The notes beneath the pieces were generated by a model. It saw only the letters and a program-made list of their open reading frames with translations, did not search any database and was not told where the DNA came from. 43,318 nucleotides of DNA from an uncultured Lachnospiraceae bacterium (GTDB taxonomy: Bacteria > Bacillota > Clostridia > Lachnospirales > Lachnospiraceae): the NCBI GenBank assembly GCA_944381635.1, contig CALWLY010000026.1:1-43318 (forward strand), written 5' to 3'. Made by a program: the position numbers and the translations under genes. Positions 1-8,102 of the stretch are shown here, piece after piece; the stretch's first letter is position 1; every line of letters begins with the position of its first letter.

Positions 1-66
1 GTGCGCATCCACAGCGGAGCGCCTTTTTTATATGGCTGGGAATGGAGTTCCCAGCCATATAAAAAA
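1..66. repeat. Dispersed palindromic element, copy A (cut by window edge)
   Basis: The conserved GC-rich module (GTGCGCATCCACAGCGGAGC) at 1-20 is followed by a long palindrome at about 24-66 whose arms contain ATATGGCTGGGAA and TTCCCAGCCATAT around a short TGGAG loop, flanked by T and A tracts. The same module plus a palindrome of different sequence recurs at 19111-19262 (inverted), 23955-24131 and partly at 29865-29925. The left part of this copy lies outside the window. It directly follows the T-box terminator on the minus strand. Confidence 0.85.
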
Positions 67-405
67 AGCTTTCGTCTTTCTGTACAAATCTACAGTCAAA
101 GACGAAAGCTCAATGTTCCGCGGTACCACTTTGATTGCCGAAAACGGCCGCTCAATTCTGTCTTTACAAAAGAGTGAGGAAAACTGCCCCTCTTTTCTAA
201 GTAAACAGAAGTCCCTGTAACGGGGGAAACCGGTAATGCTTACTATTTCCTTGAAGGTTCCGTGAAGGAAAATTCAGCACACTGCTCGCAGAGGATACTG
301 CTCGAAACAACATACCGCCTCGCACCTTCCGGCGGCTCTCTGAAATGCAGCAATTTCGAACAGCCTGTTCTGTTCCTGGCATTTATCTTTTTATCTTGCT
401 CACGT
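61..405 (-). ncRNA. T-box leader (tRNA-sensing riboswitch) for an off-window gene
   Basis: Read on the minus strand, the leader has the Stem I signature (AGAGAGCCGCC...GGTGCGAGGCGG, about 310-345), then the T-box antiterminator sequence AAAGTGGTACCGCGGAA at 116-132. It ends in an intrinsic terminator: a 12-bp stem (98-109 with 68-79) followed by seven T. T-boxes sense uncharged tRNA and control aminoacyl-tRNA synthetase, amino-acid biosynthesis or transport genes. The regulated gene lies left of position 1. The UGGU bulge implies a tRNA with discriminator base A. I could not assign the specifier codon with confidence. Confidence 0.9.
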
Positions 406-409
406 TTCT

Positions 410-438
410 GTTTTATCACTTTACTACGGGAATGTCAA
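410..438 (-). promoter_or_regulatory. Promoter of the T-box transcript
   Basis: On the minus strand a perfect -35 TTGACA (433-438) is separated by 17 bp from a -10-like TAAAAC (410-415). Transcription would start near 403, just upstream of the Stem I motif of the T-box leader. Confidence 0.7.
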
Positions 439-474
439 GAAGAAAAATATATTCTTTTTATTTGACATTCTTTA

Positions 475-503
475 TTTCAAATCATATTGCCATAGGATAT
501 AAT
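475..503 (+). promoter_or_regulatory. Candidate promoter of the DUF5107 gene
   Basis: A perfect -10 TATAAT (498-503) has a 17-bp spacer to a weaker -35 TTTCAA (475-480). A consensus TTGACA also lies at 462-467, but its distance to this -10 is too long. The promoter is divergent from the T-box promoter. Confidence 0.45.
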
Positions 504-582
504 GATGTTGGAGCAAAAGCCACAACCAGGTTGTCTGCAGGAATCCTCTGATATTTTCAGCAAAATTTAAGGAGAAGAGCCT

Positions 583-2520
583 ATGAGAACTCAAAAGCCG
601 GAATTATATTTTGGAACAAAAACAATGCGCATAGCGCCCCTGGGGGAGGCATCCAGCCTTCCGGATTTGTCAGGTGTGCGCATTCTGCAGAATGATTTGA
701 AATTCTGTCTGGATGAAGAAGATGAGATTTATGAAGGCTATGGCAGATGTAAAAATGCATATCCCTATCGTCAATACAATAATTATACACGCACATTGGA
801 GGAAGGAGAGGTTAAAACTGCTGTTTTGGAAAATTCTTATCTGAAAGCAGTTTTCCTTCCGGAATACGGCGGGAGACTGTGGGAGTTGTGGGATAAGGAA
901 ACAGGAGAAAATATTCTCTATACCAACGATGTACTCCGCTTCAGCAACCTGGCGGTCAGAAATGCATGGTTCAGCGGCGGCGTGGAATGGAATATCGGGG
1001 TTATCGGGCACACACCGCTTACAACAGATCCGATGTATACGGCGGAGCTTACTGATGACAATGGAAATCCGGTCCTTCGTATGTATGAATATGAGAGGAT
1101 CCGTAAAGTTGTCTATCAGATGGATTTCTGGATGGAGGAAGAGCAGAAAAATCTGTACTGCCGCATGCGTATTGTGAACGCAGGCAGCGATGTGATTCCT
1201 ATGTACTGGTGGAGCAATATGGCAGTTCCCGAGTATGAGAACGGGCATATTATTGTCCCGGCACAGGAGGCTTTTACATACAAAGAAAATGCTGTTATTA
1301 AGACAGAGATTCCCATCGTGGACGGTGTGGATGTGACAGACTATAACAAAATCCCCAAATCCACAGATTACTTTTTCCATATTCCGCAGGAGGAGCCGAA
1401 ATACATCGCCAATGTGAACGAGCAGGGATATGGGCTGCTGCAGGTTTCCACAAAACGTCTGCAGAGCAGAAAGCTGTTTTCCTGGGGACATGAGAGCGGC
1501 TCCTGTCACTGGCAGGAATTTCTGACGGATCAGGCAGGAAACTATGTGGAAATTCAGGCGGGACTTGCCAAGACTCAGTATGGCTGTCTTCCTATGGCGC
1601 CTCATACAGCCTGGGAATGGATGGAACAGTATGGACCGGTAAAAGTGGAGAAGGAAATACTGGAAAAGCCACATACAGAACGGGCGGCTTATCTGACAGA
1701 ACGTTTGGTAAAAGAGCATGTGCCGGATAGACTGGAGGAAAAACGAATTGCTGCAAAAGCCATGGCAAAAAGAGAGGCAAAAGTGGTGATGAAGGGCAGC
1801 GGATACGGTGCTCTTCGCTCCTCGGTGAAAGGAACCGAACATCTGAAATTTGAAATTCATGAAGCAGGACTTTTCAGATGGAAAAATTTTCTGGAGACAG
1901 GGATTCTTGGAAAACAAAATGTCCTGGATCGTCCGGACGAATTCTGCGTGGATAAGGAAAATTATACTTTGCTTGAAAAAGCAGTGGCAGATAAGGAAAA
2001 AGACAACTGGTATGCCTGGTATCTTCTGGGAATCGGCTATTATACAGCGGAGAAAATACAAGAAGCACAAAAAGCTTTTGAAAAATCATGGATGCTTGAA
2101 GAAAATCCATGGGCAGCCCATGGATGCGCTGTATCCAGGCTGCTGCTTGACAGAAAAGAAGAGGCATCCGTCTGGATGGAACGGGGCATCGACATGTATG
2201 GGGATGATATCTCCTATCTGAAAGAAGGATTCAAGATTCTTTCTTTTTGCGGTGCCGAGGAAGCTCTTTGTAGAAAATACGAGGCTATGAGTCCGGATAA
2301 AAAGAAGAACGGAAGGCTGAAACTTTTCTACATCCAGGCACTTCATGCTCTGGGCAAAAACGAAGAAGCTTATCGTCTTTTAGAGGAAGACGGCGGCCTT
2401 TTGGTGGACGATATTCGGGAAGGAGAGGATTCTCTTGGAAAACTGTGGAGAGAACTGCATGTGTTTGTAAACGGAAAAGAGGGAGAAGTTCCCTACATTT
2501 ATAATTTTAGAGCTTCTTAA
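583..2520 (+). CDS. DUF5107 domain protein with C-terminal TPR-like repeats
   Basis: 645 aa, cytosolic (no signal peptide or membrane segment). The start is set by AAGGAGA at 569-575. The first ~400 residues match the DUF5107 type, a galactose-mutarotase-like beta-sandwich family. Visible features are the EYGGRLWELWDKETGENILY segment (about residue 91), a Trp-rich stretch near VRNAWFSGGVEWNIG and YWWSN. The C-terminal third (about 470-610) has TPR-like helices such as WYAWYLLGIGYYTAEKIQEA. Such proteins usually lie with carbohydrate-use genes in gut bacteria, but their reaction is not established. No glycoside hydrolase or sugar transporter is next to it here, so the substrate cannot be inferred. 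It may be the first gene of the following co-directional run. Confidence 0.85.
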   Translation: MRTQKPELYFGTKTMRIAPLGEASSLPDLSGVRILQNDLKFCLDEEDEIYEGYGRCKNAYPYRQYNNYTRTLEEGEVKTAVLENSYLKAVFLPEYGGRLWELWDKETGENILYTNDVLRFSNLAVRNAWFSGGVEWNIGVIGHTPLTTDPMYTAELTDDNGNPVLRMYEYERIRKVVYQMDFWMEEEQKNLYCRMRIVNAGSDVIPMYWWSNMAVPEYENGHIIVPAQEAFTYKENAVIKTEIPIVDGVDVTDYNKIPKSTDYFFHIPQEEPKYIANVNEQGYGLLQVSTKRLQSRKLFSWGHESGSCHWQEFLTDQAGNYVEIQAGLAKTQYGCLPMAPHTAWEWMEQYGPVKVEKEILEKPHTERAAYLTERLVKEHVPDRLEEKRIAAKAMAKREAKVVMKGSGYGALRSSVKGTEHLKFEIHEAGLFRWKNFLETGILGKQNVLDRPDEFCVDKENYTLLEKAVADKEKDNWYAWYLLGIGYYTAEKIQEAQKAFEKSWMLEENPWAAHGCAVSRLLLDRKEEASVWMERGIDMYGDDISYLKEGFKILSFCGAEEALCRKYEAMSPDKKKNGRLKLFYIQALHALGKNEEAYRLLEEDGGLLVDDIREGEDSLGKLWRELHVFVNGKEGEVPYIYNFRAS

Positions 2521-2539
2521 ATTAATTGAGGTGACAGGG

Positions 2540-2941
2540 ATGAAAAATCGCAGAATGATAGAGCGGATTTCTTTTGTAGTCGGCGGTGCAGTACTGATTG
2601 CAGGAATTTTTTTCTTTATCGGGTATCAAACCGCTTATAACTGTTTGAAAAACATGGCAGCAGCTGTACAGGCTCAAACCTTTTACGCAACGGTTTCCGA
2701 TATCAGCGACCACACAGTAACAGTGAAAGGCATGGAAGTGAATGATATAAATTTCAGGGGCGATTTCGTCCTTACAGTCACGGAAGAGACGAAAATTGTG
2801 TGGCGGTATACAGATATTGCATTTGAAGATTTGGATGTGGGTGATCATATAGCCGTTACTTTTTCAGGTGAGATTATGGAAAGCTATCCGGCGCAGATAG
2901 CACAGACAGAACAAATCCAATTACTCGACGATGAAATTTGA
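2540..2941 (+). CDS. Membrane-anchored DUF3221-like protein
   Basis: 133 aa from ATG 2540. I prefer this start over the in-frame GTG at 2531 because GAGGTG (2528-2533) then sits 6-7 nt upstream as a ribosome site. One N-terminal membrane helix (about residues 9-29, ISFVVGGAVLIAGIFFFIGY) is followed by a ~90-residue outside domain. The pattern near its end, DLDVGDHIAVTFSGEIMESYPAQ, resembles the DUF3221 family signature (VG..V.V...G.I.ESYPAQ), a small OB-like domain seen in Firmicute lipoproteins. Its role is unknown. It lies 19 nt after the DUF5107 stop and is probably co-transcribed. Confidence 0.7.
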   Translation: MKNRRMIERISFVVGGAVLIAGIFFFIGYQTAYNCLKNMAAAVQAQTFYATVSDISDHTVTVKGMEVNDINFRGDFVLTVTEETKIVWRYTDIAFEDLDVGDHIAVTFSGEIMESYPAQIAQTEQIQLLDDEI

Positions 2942-2965
2942 TTTTATGTTGATGAGGGGGGATTG

Positions 2966-3040
2966 ATGCGGAAAATGTTCGATGAGAGTGATAGAGAAAG
3001 GAACTACGTAAATGAATATCAGGAAAGCGCAAACAGATGA
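2966..3040 (+). CDS. Possible 24-residue upstream ORF overlapping the GNAT start
   Basis: An ATG at 2966 follows a very strong ribosome site (GAGGGGGG, 2954-2961) and opens 24 codons ending in TGA at 3040, overlapping the first codons of the acetyltransferase gene in another frame. The acetyltransferase itself has a weaker site (AAAGGA, about 10 nt upstream). This could be a small coupling peptide or a chance ORF. The peptide is hydrophilic and not recognised. Confidence 0.25.
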   Translation: MRKMFDESDRERNYVNEYQESANR

Positions 3041-3458
3041 TCTGTCAAGAGTAGCTGAAATATATGTTTTTAATAACAGAGTGAATTTTTTCCCAATATT
3101 TAAAGACGAAAAATTTTCATTTGGAGAGCTGCAGGTTGTTTCTCTGGCAGATCATTATTTTAAAAAAGATGAAATTCTGAAAAATATGTATGTATATGAT
3201 GATGGAGTGATAAGAGGCTTTATTCAGATGAACGGAAGAGAGCTCTGCAAAATATATGTGGATACATTTTTTCAGGGGAGGGGAATTGGAGAGGAACTGT
3301 TGGAATATGCCATCAGAACGCTCCATGCAGAATATTTGTGGGCACTGGAAAAAAACAGCAGGGCTATTTCTTTTTATGAAAAACATGGATTTTCTTTGAC
3401 GGGTGAAAAGAAATTTGAGGAAGATACGACAGAATATCTTGTGAAAATGGAAAGATGA
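3012..3458 (+). CDS. GNAT family N-acetyltransferase
   Basis: 148 aa, the usual length for a single-domain GCN5-related acetyltransferase. The acetyl-CoA pyrophosphate-binding motif A is clear: IYVDTFFQGRGIGEELLEYA (about residues 83-102, Q-x-x-G-x-G). Motif B is also present: NSRAISFYEKHGF. The acceptor substrate cannot be told from sequence. The stop codon overlaps the next gene's start (ATGA), so the two are probably translationally coupled. Confidence 0.9.
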   Translation: MNIRKAQTDDLSRVAEIYVFNNRVNFFPIFKDEKFSFGELQVVSLADHYFKKDEILKNMYVYDDGVIRGFIQMNGRELCKIYVDTFFQGRGIGEELLEYAIRTLHAEYLWALEKNSRAISFYEKHGFSLTGEKKFEEDTTEYLVKMER

Positions 3459-3931
3459 ATCGGGAGTTATGGGGAATTATGGACTTTCAAGAAGCATATT
3501 CAAAATTTTATAGAGAATTTGGTGAAAGTAAAAAGATGGTCTTATCTACATCGTTAAATGATATTGTCACATCGAGAATGATGAGCATGATAGTTCTTCA
3601 TGAAAAATTTTATTTTCAAACAGATCGAACTTTCAGAAAATATGGTCAACTAAAAGAGAATCCTAATGTTTCGCTTTGCATAGACAATATACAGATCGAG
3701 GGACTCTGCGAAGAAATTGGGAGACCAGTGGATAACGCGGAGTTTTTGGATGCCTATAAAAAGTATTTCGTGAGTTCTTATAACAGATACTCTTCTCTTG
3801 ACAATGAGCGCCTGTTTGTAATAGCTCCAACTTTTATCAGGCGGTGGCTGTATATTGAAAATATTCCATATATAGAAACTTTTGATGTGAGAAACAGAAA
3901 CTATGAGTTAACGCAATATATTGGTATTTAG
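3455..3931 (+). CDS. Pyridoxamine 5'-phosphate oxidase-like flavin-binding protein
   Basis: 158 aa. The split-barrel FMN-binding pattern is visible: MVLSTSLNDIVTSRMMSMIV (about residues 28-47), KFYFQTDRTFRKYGQLKENPNVSLC and IEGLCEEIGRP. These match general-stress/PNPOx-like proteins that bind flavin, F420 or heme, not the vitamin B6 enzyme itself. The ATGA overlap with the acetyltransferase supports start 3455. An alternative start is ATG 3479 (GGGGAATT upstream), which removes eight residues and begins closer to the domain. Function is unproven. Confidence 0.75.
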   Translation: MNRELWGIMDFQEAYSKFYREFGESKKMVLSTSLNDIVTSRMMSMIVLHEKFYFQTDRTFRKYGQLKENPNVSLCIDNIQIEGLCEEIGRPVDNAEFLDAYKKYFVSSYNRYSSLDNERLFVIAPTFIRRWLYIENIPYIETFDVRNRNYELTQYIGI

Positions 3932-3961
3932 TTGAAGGAAAATTACAGGAGATAGAGCGTC

Positions 3962-4576
3962 ATGAGACTTCTTTATGGAACTACAAATAAAGCAAAATTA
4001 GCGACGATGGAAAAAATTACGAAACCATTAGGGATAGAGTTGATCAGTCTGAATGATTTAGAGGGCGAAATTCCGTTGGTGAAGGAAACTGGAAAAACAC
4101 CTTTGGAAAACGCTCAGATAAAAGCAAGAACTTATTATAAATTTTTTCATATACCTGTTTTCTCCTGTGACAGCGGCTTGTATTTTGAGGAATTGGAGGA
4201 TGAGGAACAACCGGGAATCCATGTGCGCAGAGTGAATGGCAGGGAGTTAAGCGACGAGGAAATGATTCAATATTATTCGTCTTTGGCACAACAGCATGAT
4301 GGAAAGCTGACCGGACGATATAGAAATGCCATATATTTCATTCTTAATGAAACAACGGCTTATTCCAGCATGGACATTTCATTAGCTACAGAGCCGTTTC
4401 TTTTGGTTGCAAACCCGCATAAAAAACGGGTGGAAGGCTTCCCTCTGGACTCTTTGTCAAAAGATCTTGTAAGCGGCGAGTATTATTATGATTTAAAAAC
4501 AAAAGACGTAAGTACCTCTGCCATGGACGAAGGATTTAAGATGTTTTTTTCGATGATCCTGAAAGATATCGCATAA
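3962..4576 (+). CDS. Non-canonical purine NTP pyrophosphatase-like protein (Ham1/RdgB family)
   Basis: 204 aa. The start LLYGTTNKAKLATMEK is the Ham1/RdgB phosphate-binding motif (usually (A/G)T.N..K). TGKTPLENAQIKARTYYK and FSCDSGLYFEEL follow the family order, with the catalytic Asp in DSGL (about residue 68). Canonical members hydrolyse dITP/XTP to monophosphates to keep damaged purines out of DNA. This copy is divergent: the usual PGV.SARY region reads PGIHVRRVNG, and the C-terminal SHR motif is not seen, so substrate preference may differ. It lies 26 nt upstream of addB, so both could act in genome maintenance. Confidence 0.75.
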   Translation: MRLLYGTTNKAKLATMEKITKPLGIELISLNDLEGEIPLVKETGKTPLENAQIKARTYYKFFHIPVFSCDSGLYFEELEDEEQPGIHVRRVNGRELSDEEMIQYYSSLAQQHDGKLTGRYRNAIYFILNETTAYSSMDISLATEPFLLVANPHKKRVEGFPLDSLSKDLVSGEYYYDLKTKDVSTSAMDEGFKMFFSMILKDIA

Positions 4577-4602
4577 CATTTTACACATCAGGAAGGAAAA
4601 CT

Positions 4603-7600
4603 ATGGGACTGCAGTTTTATTTTGGAGCCAGCGGCTCCGGGAAAAGCACGAGAGTGTACGAGGAAATTTTAAGAAGGGCAAAAGAGCATCCGGAGCAGAA
4701 TTTTCTGATTCTGGTGCCGGATCAGTTTACCATGCAGACACAGAAGGAGCTGGTAAGTTTAAGCCCGGAAAAAGGCATTATGAATATCGATGTTTTAAGT
4801 TTCGGACGGCTTTCCCACAGAGTTTTTGAGGAGATAAACGGGGAGAGGCGTCCCATGCTTGATGACACGGGAAAAAGTCTGATTGTCAGAAGGGTGGCAG
4901 CTCAGGTAAAAGAACAGATTCCGGTGATCGGAGGCAGCATAAACAAGACCGGGTATGTCCATGAGGTAAAATCAGCAATTTCCGAGTTTATGCAGTATGG
5001 CATCGGGTTAAAAGAGCTGGAGGAGCTGACAAGATTTTCGGAAAAAAGAGGACAGCTTTATTATAAATTAAAAGACCTTGGGGTACTGTACCGGGGATTT
5101 TTGGATTACATTCGAAACACGTTTCTGACGGTGGAAGAGTCACTGGAACTGCTTGGAAGGCTGCTCCCGCAGTCTGTGCTTGTGCGGGGAAGCGTTGTGG
5201 TTTTTGACGGGTTTACCGGCTTTACCCCGGTTCAGAATAAAGTGATAAGGGAAATCATGCTTTTGGCCAGCCAGGTGATTGTCACAGTTACCATGGATGA
5301 AGAAAAGGACTGCTATTCTCCGGGAGAGGAACAGGAGCTGTTTTATCTGAGCAAAAAAACGGTGTCTTCTCTTTTGAAAATAGCAAATGAGGCAGGCGTA
5401 AAGCGGGAGCAGGATGTTTTTTTGCCTCCGGCATCCAAAGCACGATTTAAGGATAATCCGGAGCTGGCGCACCTGGAGAAGTATCTGTTTCGCTATCCGG
5501 TAAAGACCTTTGAGAAGGCGGAGCACATTCACCTGATGGAGGCGGCCAGCCAGAGGGAAGAGGTAAGGCAGGTATGCATTGCCATAAAACGGCTTATCCG
5601 GGAAAAAGGCTACAGTTTTCGTGATATTGCGGTGATCGCTGGTGATCTGGAAACTTATGTGAGTTTGATGGAACAGGAATTTGAAACCTACCATATTCCG
5701 GTTTATATGGACAGGACAAGAGGAATTACGTTAAATCCCTTTATTGAATATATCAAAAGCGCCCTGCAGATACGGATTCAAAATTACAGTTACGAATCCG
5801 TCTTCCATTACATAAGAAGCGGACTTGCGGATTTTACGCCGGAAGAGGCGGACAGGCTGGAAAATTATGTGCTTGCGTTGGGGATCCGGGGCCGCAGAAA
5901 ATGGAATACGATGTTTGTGCGAAAGACAGAGGACATGGAAAAGGAGACGGAGGAGCTGGCTGAGCTTAACGAGTTGAGAGAACGGCTGATTTCGGGGCTG
6001 GAGCCTTTGTTTGAAAACTGCCGGAACACAGAAGAGCTTGCGGAGAGTCTTTATCGGTTTATTGTAAAGAGCAATGTGCAGCAAAAGCTCTTTGTTATGG
6101 AAAAAGAATTTGAAAAGGAAGGGGACATGATAAGAGCCAGGGAGTATGCCCAGATTTACCGCCTTGTTATGGACCTTCTGAATCAGATTGTGGAGCTGAT
6201 CGGTAAAGAAGAGATCAAACCCGAAGAGTTTGCCCGGATTCTGGAGGCTGGCTTTGAGGAGATCAAGGTGGGGACAATCCCGCAGAATGTAGACAGAGTC
6301 ATGGTAGGGGATATGGAACGAACCCGGTTAAAACCGGTGAAGGCCCTGTTTTTTGTAGGGGTCAATGATGGCTTTATCCCGAAAATGTCAGGAAAGGGCG
6401 GACTGATTTCCGACCTGGACAGAGAGTTTCTATTGGGAAGCGAACTGGAACTGGCGCCTGCGCCCAGGCAGCAGATGTATATTCAGAGGCTGTATCTGTA
6501 TTTAAATCTGACAAAACCTTCCTCCGAGCTGTATCTTTCCTTTGCCCGGATGAACGCGGAGGGCAAGTCCATGCGGCCATCCTACCTGATTGAAAGTATC
6601 AAAAGACTGTTCCCGGCGCTTACTTTGGAAATACCGGAGAACCTTCCGGTTACCGAGCAGATTCAGGCGCCGGAGGATGCCAGAACATGGCTGGTGCAGG
6701 GGCTCAGAGATTTTGCCGACGGTATGTATGTATGCCGCAGGGAGGAGGAAGAAGAATTTTTCCTTCTCTACCGTCTGCTTTTACAGGAACCATCCACAAA
6801 AGAATGGACCAAAAGGGCGGAGGAAAATGCTTTTTATACCTATCGAAAGGCCACGCTTTCCAAAGCTGTGGCGGCAGCTTTGTACGGGCAGACTCTTCAG
6901 GGCAGTGTCAGCCGTCTGGAGCAGTATGCCTCCTGCGCCTATGCCCATTTCCTTCGCTATGGCCTTTTGTTGAGAGAAAGACAGGGCTACGAGTTTGAGG
7001 CGGTGGACCTTGGGAATCTCTACCACGCCGTGCTGGAGATGTTTGCCGCAAAACTTACAGAAAACCATTATACCTGGTTTGACTTTCCGGAAGAGGAAGG
7101 GGAGCGTCTCATCGACGAAGCGGTGGAAAGCTTTGCGGTCAATTACGGAAATACCATTCTTTTTGACACCGCCCGCAACGAATATATGATCACGCGCATG
7201 AAGCGCATTTTAAAGAGAACAGTAAAAACCCTGCAGTATCAGTTAAAGCAGGGAAGTTTTCTTCCGGAGCAGTTTGAAGTGTCTTTTTCCGTGCTGGAAG
7301 AGCTTGACGCTGTAAACATCGCACTTGGCGACAGGGAAAAAATGCGTCTGCGGGGAAGAATAGACCGGATGGATGTCTGCGAAGATGATAAAAAGGTTTA
7401 TGTAAAAGTCATGGACTACAAGTCAGGAAACAGAGAATTCAGCCTGGCTGCGCTGTATTATGGTCTGCAGCTGCAGCTTGTAGTTTACCTGAATGCCGCC
7501 ATGGAAATGGAGAAAAAGAAGCATCCGGAGAAGGAGATCGTGCCGGCGGCCATGCTCTATTACCGGGTAAACGATCCTCTGATTGAAGGGGGAAAAGAGC

Positions 7601-8037
7601 TTTCCGAGGAAGAGATTAACCGGCAGATATTAAAAGAATTAAGGGCTGCAGGTGTGGTAAATGCGGATGAGAATGTGGTAAAACGATTGGATGGACGTCC
7701 CTTTGACAAATCGGATGTAATACCGGTGGAGAGAAAAAAGGACGGCAGTTTTTCCTCCCGTTCCCATGTGCTTGAAAGTGAAAGCTTTCGTGTGATTTCC
7801 GATTATGTAAATCTGAAGATAAAAAACATTGGCAGAGAAATTCTGAACGGGTCTATCGTGATAAACCCTTATGAGCAGGGGAACAGCAGTGCCTGTGAAT
7901 ATTGTGCCTATAAAAAGGTGTGCGGATTTGACGGAAAAATTCAGGGGTTTGAAAACAGAGAGCTTCCGAAATTAGTGGATGAGGAGGCAATATCCAAAAT
8001 GAAAGAAGCCCTTGATAAAGGCAGCGAAAACGCATAA
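4603..8037 (+). CDS. addB: ATP-dependent nuclease subunit B
   Basis: 1144 aa, typical for AddB. It is one half of the AddAB helicase-nuclease that resects double-strand breaks up to Chi and loads RecA. The N-terminal Walker A is FGASGSGKST (about residues 7-16). The C-terminal RecB-like nuclease has VMDYKSG (Asp938, Lys940). The iron-sulfur staple is intact: Cys778 in YASCAYAHFLRYG, and Cys1098, Cys1101 and Cys1107 in CEYCAYKKVC. The helicase motifs downstream of Walker A are degenerate, as usual for AddB. It lies 65 nt upstream of addA in the standard addB-addA order. Confidence 0.98.
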   Translation: MGLQFYFGASGSGKSTRVYEEILRRAKEHPEQNFLILVPDQFTMQTQKELVSLSPEKGIMNIDVLSFGRLSHRVFEEINGERRPMLDDTGKSLIVRRVAAQVKEQIPVIGGSINKTGYVHEVKSAISEFMQYGIGLKELEELTRFSEKRGQLYYKLKDLGVLYRGFLDYIRNTFLTVEESLELLGRLLPQSVLVRGSVVVFDGFTGFTPVQNKVIREIMLLASQVIVTVTMDEEKDCYSPGEEQELFYLSKKTVSSLLKIANEAGVKREQDVFLPPASKARFKDNPELAHLEKYLFRYPVKTFEKAEHIHLMEAASQREEVRQVCIAIKRLIREKGYSFRDIAVIAGDLETYVSLMEQEFETYHIPVYMDRTRGITLNPFIEYIKSALQIRIQNYSYESVFHYIRSGLADFTPEEADRLENYVLALGIRGRRKWNTMFVRKTEDMEKETEELAELNELRERLISGLEPLFENCRNTEELAESLYRFIVKSNVQQKLFVMEKEFEKEGDMIRAREYAQIYRLVMDLLNQIVELIGKEEIKPEEFARILEAGFEEIKVGTIPQNVDRVMVGDMERTRLKPVKALFFVGVNDGFIPKMSGKGGLISDLDREFLLGSELELAPAPRQQMYIQRLYLYLNLTKPSSELYLSFARMNAEGKSMRPSYLIESIKRLFPALTLEIPENLPVTEQIQAPEDARTWLVQGLRDFADGMYVCRREEEEEFFLLYRLLLQEPSTKEWTKRAEENAFYTYRKATLSKAVAAALYGQTLQGSVSRLEQYASCAYAHFLRYGLLLRERQGYEFEAVDLGNLYHAVLEMFAAKLTENHYTWFDFPEEEGERLIDEAVESFAVNYGNTILFDTARNEYMITRMKRILKRTVKTLQYQLKQGSFLPEQFEVSFSVLEELDAVNIALGDREKMRLRGRIDRMDVCEDDKKVYVKVMDYKSGNREFSLAALYYGLQLQLVVYLNAAMEMEKKKHPEKEIVPAAMLYYRVNDPLIEGGKELSEEEINRQILKELRAAGVVNADENVVKRLDGRPFDKSDVIPVERKKDGSFSSRSHVLESESFRVISDYVNLKIKNIGREILNGSIVINPYEQGNSSACEYCAYKKVCGFDGKIQGFENRELPKLVDEEAISKMKEALDKGSENA

Positions 8038-8102
8038 ATCCTGCCGGCTGCCGAGAGAATCGGAGAAGCCATGCGGAAGACAGCAGGAGAAAGGGAAGAA
8101 TA

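Noticed and set aside
670-2070. 466-codon open frame on the minus strand
   Set aside because: It lies wholly inside the DUF5107 gene, is rich in His/Phe/Cys with no recognisable domain, and has no ribosome site; it is an antisense shadow.
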